This document shows, one piece after another, positions 1 through 10,689 of a stretch of 64,000 nucleotides of DNA (positions are counted from its first letter, which is position 1; the number at the start of each line of letters is the position of its first letter). The translations under genes and the position numbers were made by a program. The notes under the pieces are model-generated. The model was not told the DNA's origin, searched no databases, and saw only the letters and a program-made list of their open reading frames with translations. This stretch comes from Trema orientale (lineage: Eukaryota > Streptophyta > Magnoliopsida > Rosales > Cannabaceae), in assembly GCA_002914845.1 (NCBI GenBank), contig JXTC01000227.1, positions 174,366 through 238,365 of the forward strand, read 5' to 3'.

Positions 1-9
1 TAAGTGTAC

Positions 10-1484
10 CTTCATGCATTCATCATCGTAAGGGCATTCTGGTGCTGTTATTCTCATAACTTGAGTGATGCAAGATACAACTGAAACCTTCACATCCATA
101 TTTGAGTGCCTCAAAAGTTCATTAGAAATCAATGCTTCCATTGTGGGTAATAGTGCTCTTTGCACAGGTGTCGGTGGTGATTGCTCCACATTCGATAACA
201 ATTTCTCAACTTTCTGCAATACAAAAAATGAAATGCGATGTAGTGAGACTTTGTTTTTATGTGATGCCTAAGGGAGACAACTCTAGACAACATAAGATAG
301 GAGCGGACAGAACTAGCAACCAAATGAGAATACTTAAATAAACTTCCACCTACCTGTTGATTCTACTAACTCTGAAAATTAAATGGTTTAGTAGACAAGG
401 TGATCAGACAGTGGATTCACTCGCTAAAAGTATTCTCACACCCATTTCTAATTTTTTATTCTTTAAAAGAAATAACGAACTACACAAGAGATAACCATCT
501 CCCTTCCTGTAAGCCTTCTACAACCGTGGAAAGAGCAGAATTCTGTCTCAAATATTGAGTATAATATCAAAGAGAAATTATCCACTGAAGTATTGGGCCA
601 CTCTTTTTTCCTATACAATCTCATCGTGATATGAAGAATTTTATTCTCAATCCTTTCTTGTAGTTGACCCACTTTCACCATTTCTTTTCCTCCCTCATAC
701 TACTTCGTAATATGCTATTCACTATGCCATCCTTGTTCAGCATTCAGATTTTTTGCTCATAATTCACGAACAAATTTTCTAGTAGTTCAATCTTATTGAA
801 AAAGACTAAAAATACATAAATAAATCTAAAACCACCCAAGCAATTCGACAACAATACATTTACCAACACAAAATGCGTGCAATGGATCCACAGACAAATA
901 CATACATTTTTAATTCCTATTGTACCATAAACAATACTAGAAACAGAGCAACCAGTACTTCTTTTCCATCTCAGACCAAAAACATTTCACAATACAATAA
1001 AAGCTTCCCCGTTTCTGATCAATTTAGAGACACCTTATTGTTCTATCAGAAAAACATTCATAGGGAAGAAAAAAAAAAAAAAAACGGAAAAGAACCCAAC
1101 GATAACAGCAATGCACCAAGGACTATAAACCCAGAAAATATCATTTTATATACATTCAAAAAGCAAACATTTGTAAATTCAAGTAGGGAGAGTTTAAAAA
1201 ACCCTTGTAACACCAATAACCAAAGATTCAACAAAAGTGATGATCACCAATTTCAAGTCTTTATTCATTCAGCATTCCTACCATATCAAAACAAACAAAA
1301 CCCAGAAAAGACTAAATTGTTAAAAAGTAAGCAGAAAAGAATGGGACATTACATCAAGAATGTGGAGAAGCTCCTCAGTAGAGGAAGGAGGGTTAAGGAG
1401 CAAAGTCCCACCAATTCTGAGCTGCTTCCTAAGCCATGCCTCAAACTCAGAGGGAGACATGGGTTTTGAGGTGGAACAACTCAT
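10..1484 (-). CDS. PDS5: PDS5-like sister chromatid cohesion protein, first two coding exons (partial)
   Basis: PDS5 proteins bind cohesin in the nucleus and regulate sister-chromatid cohesion; plants have several paralogues. Exon 1 (1484 down to 1353, 44 codons) starts MSCSTSKPMSPSEFEAWL and contains the LLNPPSSTEELLHILD stretch typical of plant PDS5 N-termini. It ends at a GT donor at 1352-1351. Exon 2 (213 down to 10, 68 codons) follows an AG acceptor at 215-214 and reads KVEKLLSNVEQSPPTPVQRA, then LLRHSNMDVKVSVVSCITQ and ITAPECPYDDECMK, all close to the PDS5 HEAT-repeat N-terminus as I recall it. Both junctions are phase 0, so the frame is open across the 1.1-kb intron. The gene runs off the left edge. 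Met9 is an alternative start. Which paralogue (A-D) cannot be told. Family call is from memory, not alignment. Confidence 0.8.
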
Positions 1485-1530
1485 ACTAAAAAGAGCTGTA
1501 TATGAAGAAAAAAAGACTGAAACTCAAACC

Positions 1531-1540
1531 AATTTTTATA
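1531..1540 (-). promoter_or_regulatory. TATA-like box of the PDS5 gene
   Basis: TATAAAAATT on the minus strand lies about 47-56 bases upstream of the PDS5 start codon, which would put the transcription start near 1505 and leave a 5' UTR of roughly 20 bases. Position fits; function is inferred. Confidence 0.35.
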
Positions 1541-1789
1541 GCCCCAGAAGAGATTGACAAATTGCCAAAAGGTTTACAAAACTCACAACTAAGGACTTTT
1601 GGGGTTTAAGGCAAAGTGTTGGTCATGCAAAAGCAAAGCAAAGCAATTAGAAAAGAGAGTTACAAAATGAATGAGGCAGTTTCGGATTCTACCCCATTTA
1701 TGAATTTTGGCTGAATTATGGGCTCTAAAATCCGGCTCTGTACTTGGGTTTTTGGCTCTTCTGATATCAAAGAACCCCTTTTTTTACAC

Positions 1790-2940
1790 GAAAAAAAAAA
1801 AAGGGCCTTGGCTTTTCTCCCAGTTGTTCTCCCCTGTTGGCGCTTTTGTGTCTGGTTTTTTGAGTGCTGAGCAAGAATTTGCTTTGCAACCCATGTAAAG
1901 TTACCAATTTGACCATTTTCACATAGAACGATATGGTATCCAAACTCATTTTTATGGTAAGCGCGTCCACATACTGCATTGCACCCCATTAAAAGTTACG
2001 AATTTGACCCTTTTCAGTTGGTCAAATACCGATTGGTACCAGTTTGCTTACTATTGGGAATGTGAGTGTTCATTGCATTGCAATATATGGAGAGGATTAC
2101 CATAAACAGGTTACATACCATAGTAGTGTTCTAGCCTTGTATATTACGGGTTTGTAGTTTAGGTTGGTTGTTTTTCTAAACCGAGACTAACCCAAGCAAA
2201 ATGCAATGAATCAGAAAAGCTTCAAATTCTTTGCCCAGAAGTTGTGATGATAATTACTTAATAATTTCGGATGACAAAATTCTAGCCAAAGAGTTTGAAT
2301 TTTTTTTTTTATTACAACTTATTGAAGAGTGTTAAATCTATTCTCTTCTCAGCTCTTTTGTCTAGCTCGATAGAACTTATATATAAGCAGATAAACATGA
2401 GACTAAAAAAGTGAATACTAAAAAAGAGAATGGATTTAACAATCTTCCAATTCATTTCCACCATTTGCAATACACTGTACCAAATGTAGAATATTTGCTT
2501 CTATTTTTAAAGAACCAAAAAAATAAATGACTTTTACTTCAGAATCTATCCAAACTTTATTTCCACAAAAATGCTCCCCTAGTATGAAATACCATACTGG
2601 GTAGTTTAAATTAGTACTAATGACTCCTAAAAAAAATAGTAGCGGTTGGGAGTAAGTTGGGCCAAATGACATTTTTTTAGGTATTAATTTTCAAAATAAC
2701 TCTTTTAGGACTGTACATGATTTTTCCCGGTTGTTCCCTCCCATTGGCGCTTTAATATCTGGGTTTTGAGTGCTGAGCATGCGTTTGATTGGCACCCTTG
2801 TCAAATGACGAATTTGACCCTTCAAATGCACTAGAGTTTGAAAGAATGGTAAGGTATGTAAACTTATTTTTAGGTAGCTCCACCTCCCCATCCAAATAGC
2901 GTTAAATTACGAATTCAACCCTTTTCACAAACCGAGTTTG
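1790..2940 (+). repeat. Diverged direct repeat pair (about 1790-2015 and 2715-2935)
   Basis: Both blocks share, in the same order, a TTGGCGCTTT stretch, GAGTGCTGAGCA, a run like AATTTGACC, a segment like GGTATGTAAACTTATTTTTA, and a final TTACGAATT. They are heavily diverged. The second block lies inside an inverted-repeat element at 2642-3078, so the first may be an older, truncated relative of it. Confidence 0.5.
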
Positions 2941-3078
2941 AAAGAACAATGTTGGTAAATCTCTCTTTTTTTTTTTTTTTTCCGGCCCTGGAGAACATAT
3001 AGAGTCCAAAAAAAGTTATTTTGGAAAATAATACAAATAGTCCTCAAATTTCATTTGGCCCAACTTACTCCTAATCGC
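2642..3078. mobile_element. Non-autonomous element with ~75-bp terminal inverted repeats
   Basis: The left end starts GCGGTTGGGAGTAAGTTGGG and the reverse complement of the right end starts GCGATTAGGAGTAAGTTGGG. The similarity continues through GCCAAATGA and CAAAATAACT for about 75 bases. The ~437-bp span holds no coding region. I could not find a convincing TSD, so the superfamily is not assigned. Confidence 0.55.
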
Positions 3079-3139
3079 GTTTAGATCCCTAGTACTGGGT
3101 ACATCTAATTACTAGGTAATGTGTTACGCCTATGCCATA

Positions 3140-4160
3140 ATAGGATGAAAGATACCATACAATCAGTTAATACCATACTGCTCTAGCCCAATATGGATTT
3201 ATCATAGATTTATACCATATTGGTCTAGCCGATTATGGGTTTATAGTTTAATACCATATTGTTCTAGCCACATATGGTATTAATCTATGATAAATCCATA
3301 TTAGGCTAAAGCCCATATTAGGCTAGACGAATATGGTATTAATCTATAATAAATCCATATTAGGCTAAAACTCATATTAGGCTAGACAAATATGGTATTA
3401 ATCTATGATAAATCCATATTAGGCTGAAACCCATATTAGGCTAGATGAATATGGTATTAATCTATTATAAGCCCATATTAGACTAGCTTAATATGGGTTT
3501 TAGCCTATTATGGATATCTTAGATTAATACCATATTTGTCTAACCTAATATGGATTTTAGCCTAATATGGATATAACCTAGATTAATACCATATTTAATA
3601 CCATATTGGTCTAGCCTAATATGGATTTTAGCCTAATATGGATTTATCACAGATTCATACAATATTGGTCCAACCTAATATGGGTTTTTGCCTAATATGG
3701 ATATAACATAGACTAATACCATATTGGTCTAGCCTAATATGGGTTTTAGCCTAATACGTAACATAGATTAATACCATATTGGTCTAGCTTAATATGGATT
3801 TATCATAGCTTCATATTAATCTAGCCTAATATGGATTTATCATAGCTTCATACCGTATTGGTCCAGCCTAATATGGGCTTTTGCCTAACACGGATATAAC
3901 ATAGATTAATACCATATTGGTTTAGCCTAATATGGGTTTTAGCCTAAGATGGATTTATCATAGATTCATACCATATTGGTCCAGCCTAATATGAATTTAT
4001 CATAGATTCATACCATATAGGTCTAGCCTTATATTGGTTTTCGCCTAATATGGATTTATCAAAGATTCATAACATATTGGTCTAGCCTGACATGGGTTTT
4101 AGCCTAATACGGATTTTTCATGAATTAATACCATATTGGTCTTGCCTAATAGGATTTATA
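3140..4160. repeat. Minisatellite array, ~55-60 bp unit, with inverted blocks
   Basis: The unit is built from phrases such as ATACCATATTGGTCTAGCC, TAATATGGGTTTTAGCC, TAATATGGATTTATCATAG and ATTAATACC. From about 3165 to 3265 the units run forward, from about 3265 to 3470 they run as the reverse complement (ATATGGTATTAATCTATGAT, then AAATCCATATTAGGCT), and from about 3480 to 4155 they run forward again. Units are imperfect and vary in length. No coding potential. The inverted blocks could fold into a long stem. Confidence 0.85.
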
Positions 4161-4165
4161 GTTGG

Positions 4166-5750
4166 GCCTCTTACAAAACTTCAGGCCCACAGTCCAAAAG
4201 ATTGATCAATCTGGACTGAATTGTTTGAAAAAATCCGCGATCGTTTATAAAAGTATCATTTGCTAAAATTTAATTTAAAAAGAATATCACTTTTATTAAT
4301 TATTTAGAAAAATATCACTATTTATTCAAAATTGATGTTTGTCAAAAGTACTCGAGATAACCAGTCGAGTTTATTGGGTCAACCAATCGAGTTACTTAAT
4401 GTACTAGGCTGGTTACCTCAAATATCTCATCAATTAAAAAAAATTAGTATTTTTATAAATATTTTAAAAGTGGTATTTTCTAATTAGATTCAGGATTTTT
4501 CAAAAACAATTCATATAAAATCAGCATAAACATTGAGTATTTAAAAGAAATGACTTTTTTTCAGATAATTTAAAAAATAGCCATTTTTTATACCTATTTA
4601 ATAACTGACTATTTTATAATTTCCTATTTTGATAAATGGTCATTTTATAGTCGATCTACTTTGTATAAAGTAAATCAATTTTTTTAAAAAAAAATCAATT
4701 TTCAAACTATAAATCAATGTATTTCGATATATTAAATATGAAAAACAGTTATTTTTTGTTAAATAATTTGCAAAATTTATCAATTTTTTAACAATATTTG
4801 AAAAACAGCGATTTTGGAAAACTATGATCGAAAATTCAACCATTTGGCTAAAAAGCCCTAAACAATTCATACTCAGCCGAAAATTTTACCATATAAAATC
4901 CAGGATTTTTCAAATATAAAATCCTAAGATTTTTCAATTTGTTTTTAAATTTTACTATATAAAATCAAATTTTCTTTTTTTTGTTAAAAAATTTAATACA
5001 GGGAACCGGGCCTCTAGCCCAGGATTAAACCAGGGAAAAATTTATAAATACTCGTTTTTAAAATCATATTTTTATGAATACTTATTTTTTATTTTTATTT
5101 CATAAATACCCATTTTTGTACATATTTTTGGACAAATATAGACCATCAATGTTTTACACACGAAATGTATACTACGGTATATATTTCATGCATTAAATGT
5201 TTACCGTGGTCTACATTTCATGAATAAAAGTTACACTGAAAATTGGCATATATTTTAAAATGTATACTATAAGTCAAATTTATAATGAAAATATAAACTG
5301 TGATAAACATTTATATTATAAATGTATACTATTCATATTTTACACATGAAATGTGTACCTCATAGATAAAATTTACATTATAAATATCGAGCACTCATAT
5401 TTTGCATATGAAATATGGACCTTAAAAACGGGTATTGTTGAAAGAAAAATTAAAAATGAGTATTTATAAAAATAGGTTTTAAAAACAGATACTACGTGTA
5501 AATTTCTCATTAAACAATTCATTGTAGTCAGAATTTCTAAAAGAGAATTGAAAAAAAAAAAAGAAAACAAAAATGAGTGAACTCTAAACAAACTAAATCA
5601 CTCCTCAAAGACCAAATCTAGAAGTGAACCAAACATTCCTTCGAAAACAAATGTTAATTTGAAGTTGTCAGAGCTATATATCAAAGTATCATTGTAGGCC
5701 CAAATAAAAGCCTAATAGTGTCATTTGAAATCATCCTAAGACTACTCCTT
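4166..5750. other. A+T-rich spacer, no gene seen
   Basis: Long homopolymer runs and short degenerate phrases such as ATTTTTATAAATA recur, but there is no open frame with recognisable protein similarity, no clear TIR pair and no RNA gene. It is probably old transposon debris. Confidence 0.5.
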
Positions 5751-5762
5751 TTTTTTTGAAAA

Positions 5763-6302
5763 ATTGTATCTTTGTACTCTGAACTATTGCCTGTGTAGAG
5801 TTTTACCCCCTAAATTATTTCTCTTTGCAAAAGTATCTCTCAAACTATTAGATTATAGAAAAAAACGCTTCTTTATTTTATCTTCCATGACGGGATTGTG
5901 ATGTGTTCTCCTATTGAGGGTATTGAAGAGGGTTTTATAACAAATTCTTTACAAATAGAAGACAGTAGTATAGACAGAAGGTAATAAAAGGGACTAGTTT
6001 TTAGCTTTAATGAAGGTTGGAGGCTAGTCTTTTGGAGAGGAAGACTACAATATGAGAGAAAAATGGAAGAATTTGGCCCCTAATCTAAGGGTATATAGGT
6101 GAAGGTATTAAATATGATGATAAAAGTTTCAACTAACCTTGTTTTAGGTTGACACGTTATAATTTCGTCAGAGCTATGGAAGAAATGTAACATAAGGGAA
6201 TTTTTTACACAATCGAATAGTTCGGGGACAATTCTAGCAAAGAGAAATAGTTTAAGAGGCAAAACTTTGCATAGACGATAGTTCAGGGGGTAAAGATGCA
6301 AT
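5763..6302. mobile_element. Foldback/MITE-like element, ~110-bp inverted ends
   Basis: The left end reads ATTGTATCTTTGTACTCTG then AACTATTGCCTG; the reverse complement of the right end reads ATTGCATCTTTACCCCCTG then AACTATCGTCTA. Similarity continues through TATTTCTCTTTGC and an AACTATT motif. The central part is unrelated and non-coding. No TSD could be fixed. Confidence 0.6.
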
Positions 6303-6356
6303 CTGTCCCTTTTTTTATGAAAATTATCACTGAAATACCCTTTGTCTTAAACAACT

Positions 6357-7208
6357 ATGAAAAAAAAAAACTTATATTTTTTAGAAATTCAAAATAAGTA
6401 TCTTCTATTTAAGAGAAACTATCACTAAAATACCATCTATTTTAAAAAAGTGTGAAAAAACTCTTGTATTATTAAAATTTCAAAATAAATACATTCATTT
6501 GAATTATTATATCATTTGTTACCTTTGAGTGATTAAAGACTTCAAAACAATTAGTTAAATTAATATTTTGGTCCCTTATTATATTATTTTATGGCACACA
6601 CCACACTTGAAAGCAAAAGGAGAGAGAATACTTATGGCCTAAAACCTCTTAAAGGAAAAATAATAAGAATAAAAAAACTCTTCTCTCCATAATTGCTACA
6701 TTTGACAGAAAAGAAATTTTTGTCACTTTCCAAATTTTTGAAAATCTTAGATTTTTTTTTTCTTTTCTAGATTTGTGTTGCAACTATGGAGGGAAAAGTT
6801 TTTTTTTTTTTTTTTTTTTTTTTTTCCTTTTGTCACTTTCAAAATTTCTGAAAATTTTAGATTTTTTTTTTCTTTTCTAGATTTGTGTTGCAACTACGGA
6901 GGGAAGAGTTTTTTTTAAAGAAATTTTAGACAATATGTATTCTCTCCCTCTTCATTTTTAAGTGTGGTGTATGCCTTAAAATAATAAAATAAAAGATAAT
7001 TTTACTGATTTTTTTAAGCCTTTGAGCAATCAAGGGTAGCAAATGATATGATAATTCAAATAGAAGATATTTATTTTGAATTTTCAATAATACAAGAGTC
7101 TTTTTCATACTTTTTTAAAATAGATGATATTTTAGTGATAATTTTCTTTAAATAGAATGTACTTATTTTGAATTTTAAAAAATATAAGAGTTTTTTTTTT
7201 CACACTTT
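6357..7208. mobile_element. Foldback element with ~285-bp arms and an internal direct repeat
   Basis: The arm at 6357-6640 matches the reverse complement of 6926-7208 over nearly its whole length; shared phrases include AAGTGTGGTGT, AATAATACAAGAGT and ATTTTAGTGATA. The central 285 bp contains two ~85-bp direct copies starting TTTGTCACTTTC at about 6719 and 6829, each ending in GTTGCAACTA followed by CGGAGGGA or TGGAGGGA. No coding region. Confidence 0.75.
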
Positions 7209-8550
7209 ATAATTTCCCCATTTTTTTTTTCAATACTGAAGACTATTCTTAATCATTTCTCTAATATCGTACTTAGACTCAAACTCATCACAAATATTCC
7301 AGCAAAAATAATAATAAGTTAATAACAAATCCACAATGATAATTTTTTTTTTTAATCAAACGAAAAAGGTATAAAATAATTAGAGAACCGTTTTTTCCCT
7401 CTTTTGTGTAATCTTCATGGAAACACTATTCTTGAATTCGTTATCTCTAGGATTTTCTTCCGTAATTATGTTATTTATTTCAATATGTGTCATCGTTTTA
7501 GCATTCTGGATTATTGGCTTATCTATAAGTAGCAAATATAGCAAATAGGACAAATAATCCTAACTTTGAGCAATACAAACATTAAAAATCCTAAATTCAA
7601 ATAATTTTTAATTTCGTAGAGTGTTTGTGCCATCTCTATTATACAATTGTTCTCTTTAGTTTCAGATAGTTAATTTATAGATTGAATTGGAGTTGATCAA
7701 TATTCTTAATGATTATAGTTCTATTGTCTCATTTTTGGCGTGTTACTTATGATTTGACAAATGGTATCATGATTTGACAAATTGTACGCTCTTAAGATAA
7801 TGAACTTTGTTGGGATGAAGAAAATCTCATCCAAATCTTATGGATGTACAGTGGACTCATTGAAATTTGTTTAATGAAATTGATTTTTTCCTTTAAGCTC
7901 CGACCTTTTTTTTTCCCCCTTCCATTTAATTGGGTTATGACTTATGATCAATTTGTATTCCTAGAACTTGTAATTTCCTTTTCCGTTTGATATCAAAGTT
8001 CTGATTTTACAGCACCTTAGAATTTCAATAACATTTTTTAATAACATCTCTAAATACACATGTAGTTTTAAATGTAAAAGGAATGACTCTGATGAGATTA
8101 TATGGTGGAGATTAGTTATATCTACTTACAAAACTGTTAGTAAATCTTGCTAATTAGTTACCTAATTCTGCCACATCAAAATATAAGGGATTGTAAATAC
8201 TGTTTCAGTTTATATATGTGGTTTTTTCCCCCCCGTTATTGTTGCTTGCCACGTATTAGTAATGAAAGATTGATAATTGACTAGAACAAAGCTTGATAGA
8301 AAGAAATTAAGCTAAACAAAATGCTATAACACTGACCTTGAAATATATGTTTCCTGGCCAAATGTTGAAGATCTACTAACATGACTACACGATAATCGCC
8401 ATTGACCTATTTTTTTTAAGCACCAGGATCATATTTGTTGCGGGATCTGAGATCTATAACACAGTTATGATATGTCACAAATAAATGGAATGAACAAGGG
8501 TCTACAAAATAACTTTACTTCCTCTGACAAAATGTATTAAAAAGAAAAGG
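7209..8550. other. A+T-rich spacer, nothing identified
   Basis: No plausible gene, TIR pair or RNA gene was recognised here. Frames are short and interrupted. Confidence 0.5.
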
Positions 8551-9104
8551 ACTAGTAAGATGGACAGTGAGGAATGAGAGAGGAAACATAAATATTGAGT
8601 CTGTTTATAAACAATATGCTTTAGATGCTTTTCAAAAAACAAAAGTAAAATAAAAAAAAAAATGTCAAGGGTAAGAATTTACCCTAAATGCCTAGAAGAT
8701 TTTATCCGTTGCAGAAAATTTTGTGGACTTCGGTTTTGATAGGCGAAATGCACGAAAATATGGAAATACTACGATGAACTCTTGACATCTGAAGAAGATT
8801 TTTATTTTTATTGTAACGCTAAATAACTTAATTTCCTTTCAAAAAACAACTACTTTTTTTTTTTCAAAGACTAGTAACATGGACATGGAGGATTATGTGA
8901 TGAAACATAAGTAGCCTAGGTACTCTATAAATTATATGCATTAGATGCTTTTCAAAAATAAGAAAGAAATGATAAAGATAAGAATTTACCCTTAATATAA
9001 AAGATTTTATCCCCTGCATAAATTTGTGGCCATTGGTTACGAGAAAGGTGAAATATAGAAAAATATAGAAATTGTATGATGAACTCTGACATCTGAAGAA
9101 GATT
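8551..9104 (+). repeat. Tandem duplication, ~319-bp period
   Basis: Copy 1 (about 8551-8800) and copy 2 (about 8870-9104) share ACTAGTAA, TTAGATGCTTTTCAAAAA, TAAGAATTTACCC and GACATCTGAAGAAGATT in the same order and orientation, with many indels. The downstream copy adjoins the doubtful small reading frame at 9299. Confidence 0.7.
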
Positions 9105-9298
9105 GTATGTAAATTAGGGTTTTTGTTGTGCTATCGAGGATCGGGAAAGAAGTAATAAAAATTTGAAGAACTGAAAGATACAAGGAAAAAATTCGAGAAA
9201 TTGAATGAAAAGGAGAAAGTTCTGAATTTTTACGATCGGTTTTGAAGGCTTGATATTCATATTGACTTCGAGCAGCGGAACGAATTAGGGTTTCAAAA

Positions 9299-9532
9299 AT
9301 GAGGATGTTGTTTTTACCTCAAGAGAAAAGAAAAATGACAGAGAAATTGGAAGATAGAGTACCAAGTCCTCAAGTGCTTATAAATTGTTATGACAATGTT
9401 ATTTTACATTTGTACCCCTTTGGTGAAGCAACATTTAAGGGTATAATGGTAATATTAGAAGAACATCACAAACGAAATTGTTCGATATATTTTCAAAAAT
9501 TACCCTTAGCCATTAAGACTCAAAAAAAGTAG
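9299..9532 (+). CDS. Doubtful small open reading frame, 77 codons, unknown
   Basis: The frame starts MRMLFLPQEKRKMTEK and ends KTQKK. I recognise no domain. The region before it (9110-9298) looks like a plant 5' leader: it has telo-box-like ATTAGGGTTT motifs at about 9113 and 9286 and a purine-rich stretch. The second half of the frame contains GGGTATAATGGTAATATTAG, which resembles common intergenic debris. It may be the beheaded start of a decayed gene rather than a functional peptide. Confidence 0.2.
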   Translation: MRMLFLPQEKRKMTEKLEDRVPSPQVLINCYDNVILHLYPFGEATFKGIMVILEEHHKRNCSIYFQKLPLAIKTQKK

Positions 9533-9743
9533 CTAGAATTCTTTTCAAACGAGTGTTAGTCAAAATTAGTAGATTATTTTTTGCCAAAAGGAACTCATGG
9601 GTTTAATTCTCAAAGAAATAAGGAAAACTTGTATAATATCTATTTTCATTCATTTGTTTGACTTGGCAAAATACTAATAGCAAAAGAGAAAAACACAAGA
9701 ATAAGTACCATATAAGCTTACACCACAAATAAGCATAAGTGGA

Positions 9744-9934
9744 TTTATGACGAAGAAGGTTGGACAAGTGCTAAGAGTACCTACTACATGGGATCTCGGT
9801 CCTAGGTTCAAGTCACACTGGGGGTAGGTGTGAAAACCTATGATCCCTAATGGGATTGGATAGTAGTAAGTATTTTTCTTTAATTTATAATAAGTAGATG
9901 TCATTAGTTAAATCCTATTTAAAAAAAAAAAAAA
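9744..9934 (+). mobile_element. SINE with tRNA-like head, poly(A) tail and 13-bp TSD
   Basis: Pol III-type internal promoter boxes are visible: an A-box-like TGGACAAGTGCTAAG at 9761 and a B-box-like GGTTCAAGTCA at 9804, about 30 bases apart as in tRNA genes. The element ends in a run of about 16 A's. Perfect 13-bp direct repeats AAGCATAAGTGGA flank it at 9731-9743 and 9935-9947. SINEs are mobilised in trans by LINE reverse transcriptase. The family is not assigned. Confidence 0.85.
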
Positions 9935-10192
9935 AAGCATAAGTGGAGTCATCGTCCATGCCAAAAGCAATTAAGAACTTTTAGCAAATTGCTAAGCATA
10001 AGTTCTGTATTCAAGTTTATATTAAAGCAGGTCCTTGCCAACTACTTCTTGTAGTGTTAAAAGGAGAAAAGAAAAAGAAAGAAATAGTAATTAGGGTTAA
10101 ATCAATTATTGTTAAGCCATTTGCAATATAAATGTAGTACATCTATTGCATGCTTTAATTTAATGAGATACTCTATCTCTATATTTAAAAAA

Positions 10193-10364
10193 GGGCGCGT
10201 CTACAGTAGGGGCGCCCCTACGTAGGGCCCTGTCTATTCACCGTTGGATGGGAATCTGTATATAAATAGATTCTTCACAGATTCCCGTTATTTCCCACAG
10301 ATTCCCATCCAACGATAATTAAGGCATGACCCTACGTAGGGACGCCCCTACCGTAGCCATCCCC
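10193..10364. mobile_element. Mutator-type MITE, copy 1 (172 bp)
   Basis: The ends are inverted repeats: CTACAGTAGGGGCGCCCCTA on the left and CTACGGTAGGGGCGTCCCTA as the reverse complement of the right. A 9-bp TSD, TTTAAAAAA, lies at 10184-10192 and 10365-10373; this length is typical of Mutator-like elements. The interior also pairs (CGTTGGATGGGAATCTG with CAGATTCCCATCCAACG), so the whole element can fold into one hairpin. No coding capacity. A second copy lies at 44802-44973. Confidence 0.9.
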
Positions 10365-10689
10365 TTTAAAAAATTAAAAAAAAAACACCTTTAATTATAA
10401 TTTTCAGTCCATTAATTCGGCCAGAAATTTGGTACGCCGTATTGTATGGAATCTTTTTTTTCCTCAATTTTTTTCTAAGATGGTTTACGATTTCTTTACT
10501 GTAACTCTGGAAATACAGAATTAGAGACAAAGTATGAACACTAACCACATATTATGAAACATACTGGTCCATTGTATATGATACTACGAACGAACCATCA
10601 TATTCTCGGCTTGAGAAATGTGATGACAAGAACTATTGCCAACTAAATAAATAAAATGTTTAATATCAACAATAATAGAATCTACAATA

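Noticed and set aside
873..1469. Plus-strand 198-codon frame
   Set aside because: It is antisense to the PDS5 exon 1 and intron 1, is Lys/Asn-rich through poly(A) runs, and has no recognisable domain.
3140..4160. CRISPR-like appearance of repeated units
   Set aside because: There are no unique spacers of constant length, the units are variable and change orientation, and the genome is a plant's.
9761..9815. tRNA gene
   Set aside because: The A and B boxes are present but the sequence cannot fold as a full tRNA and is followed by a SINE body, poly(A) and TSD.
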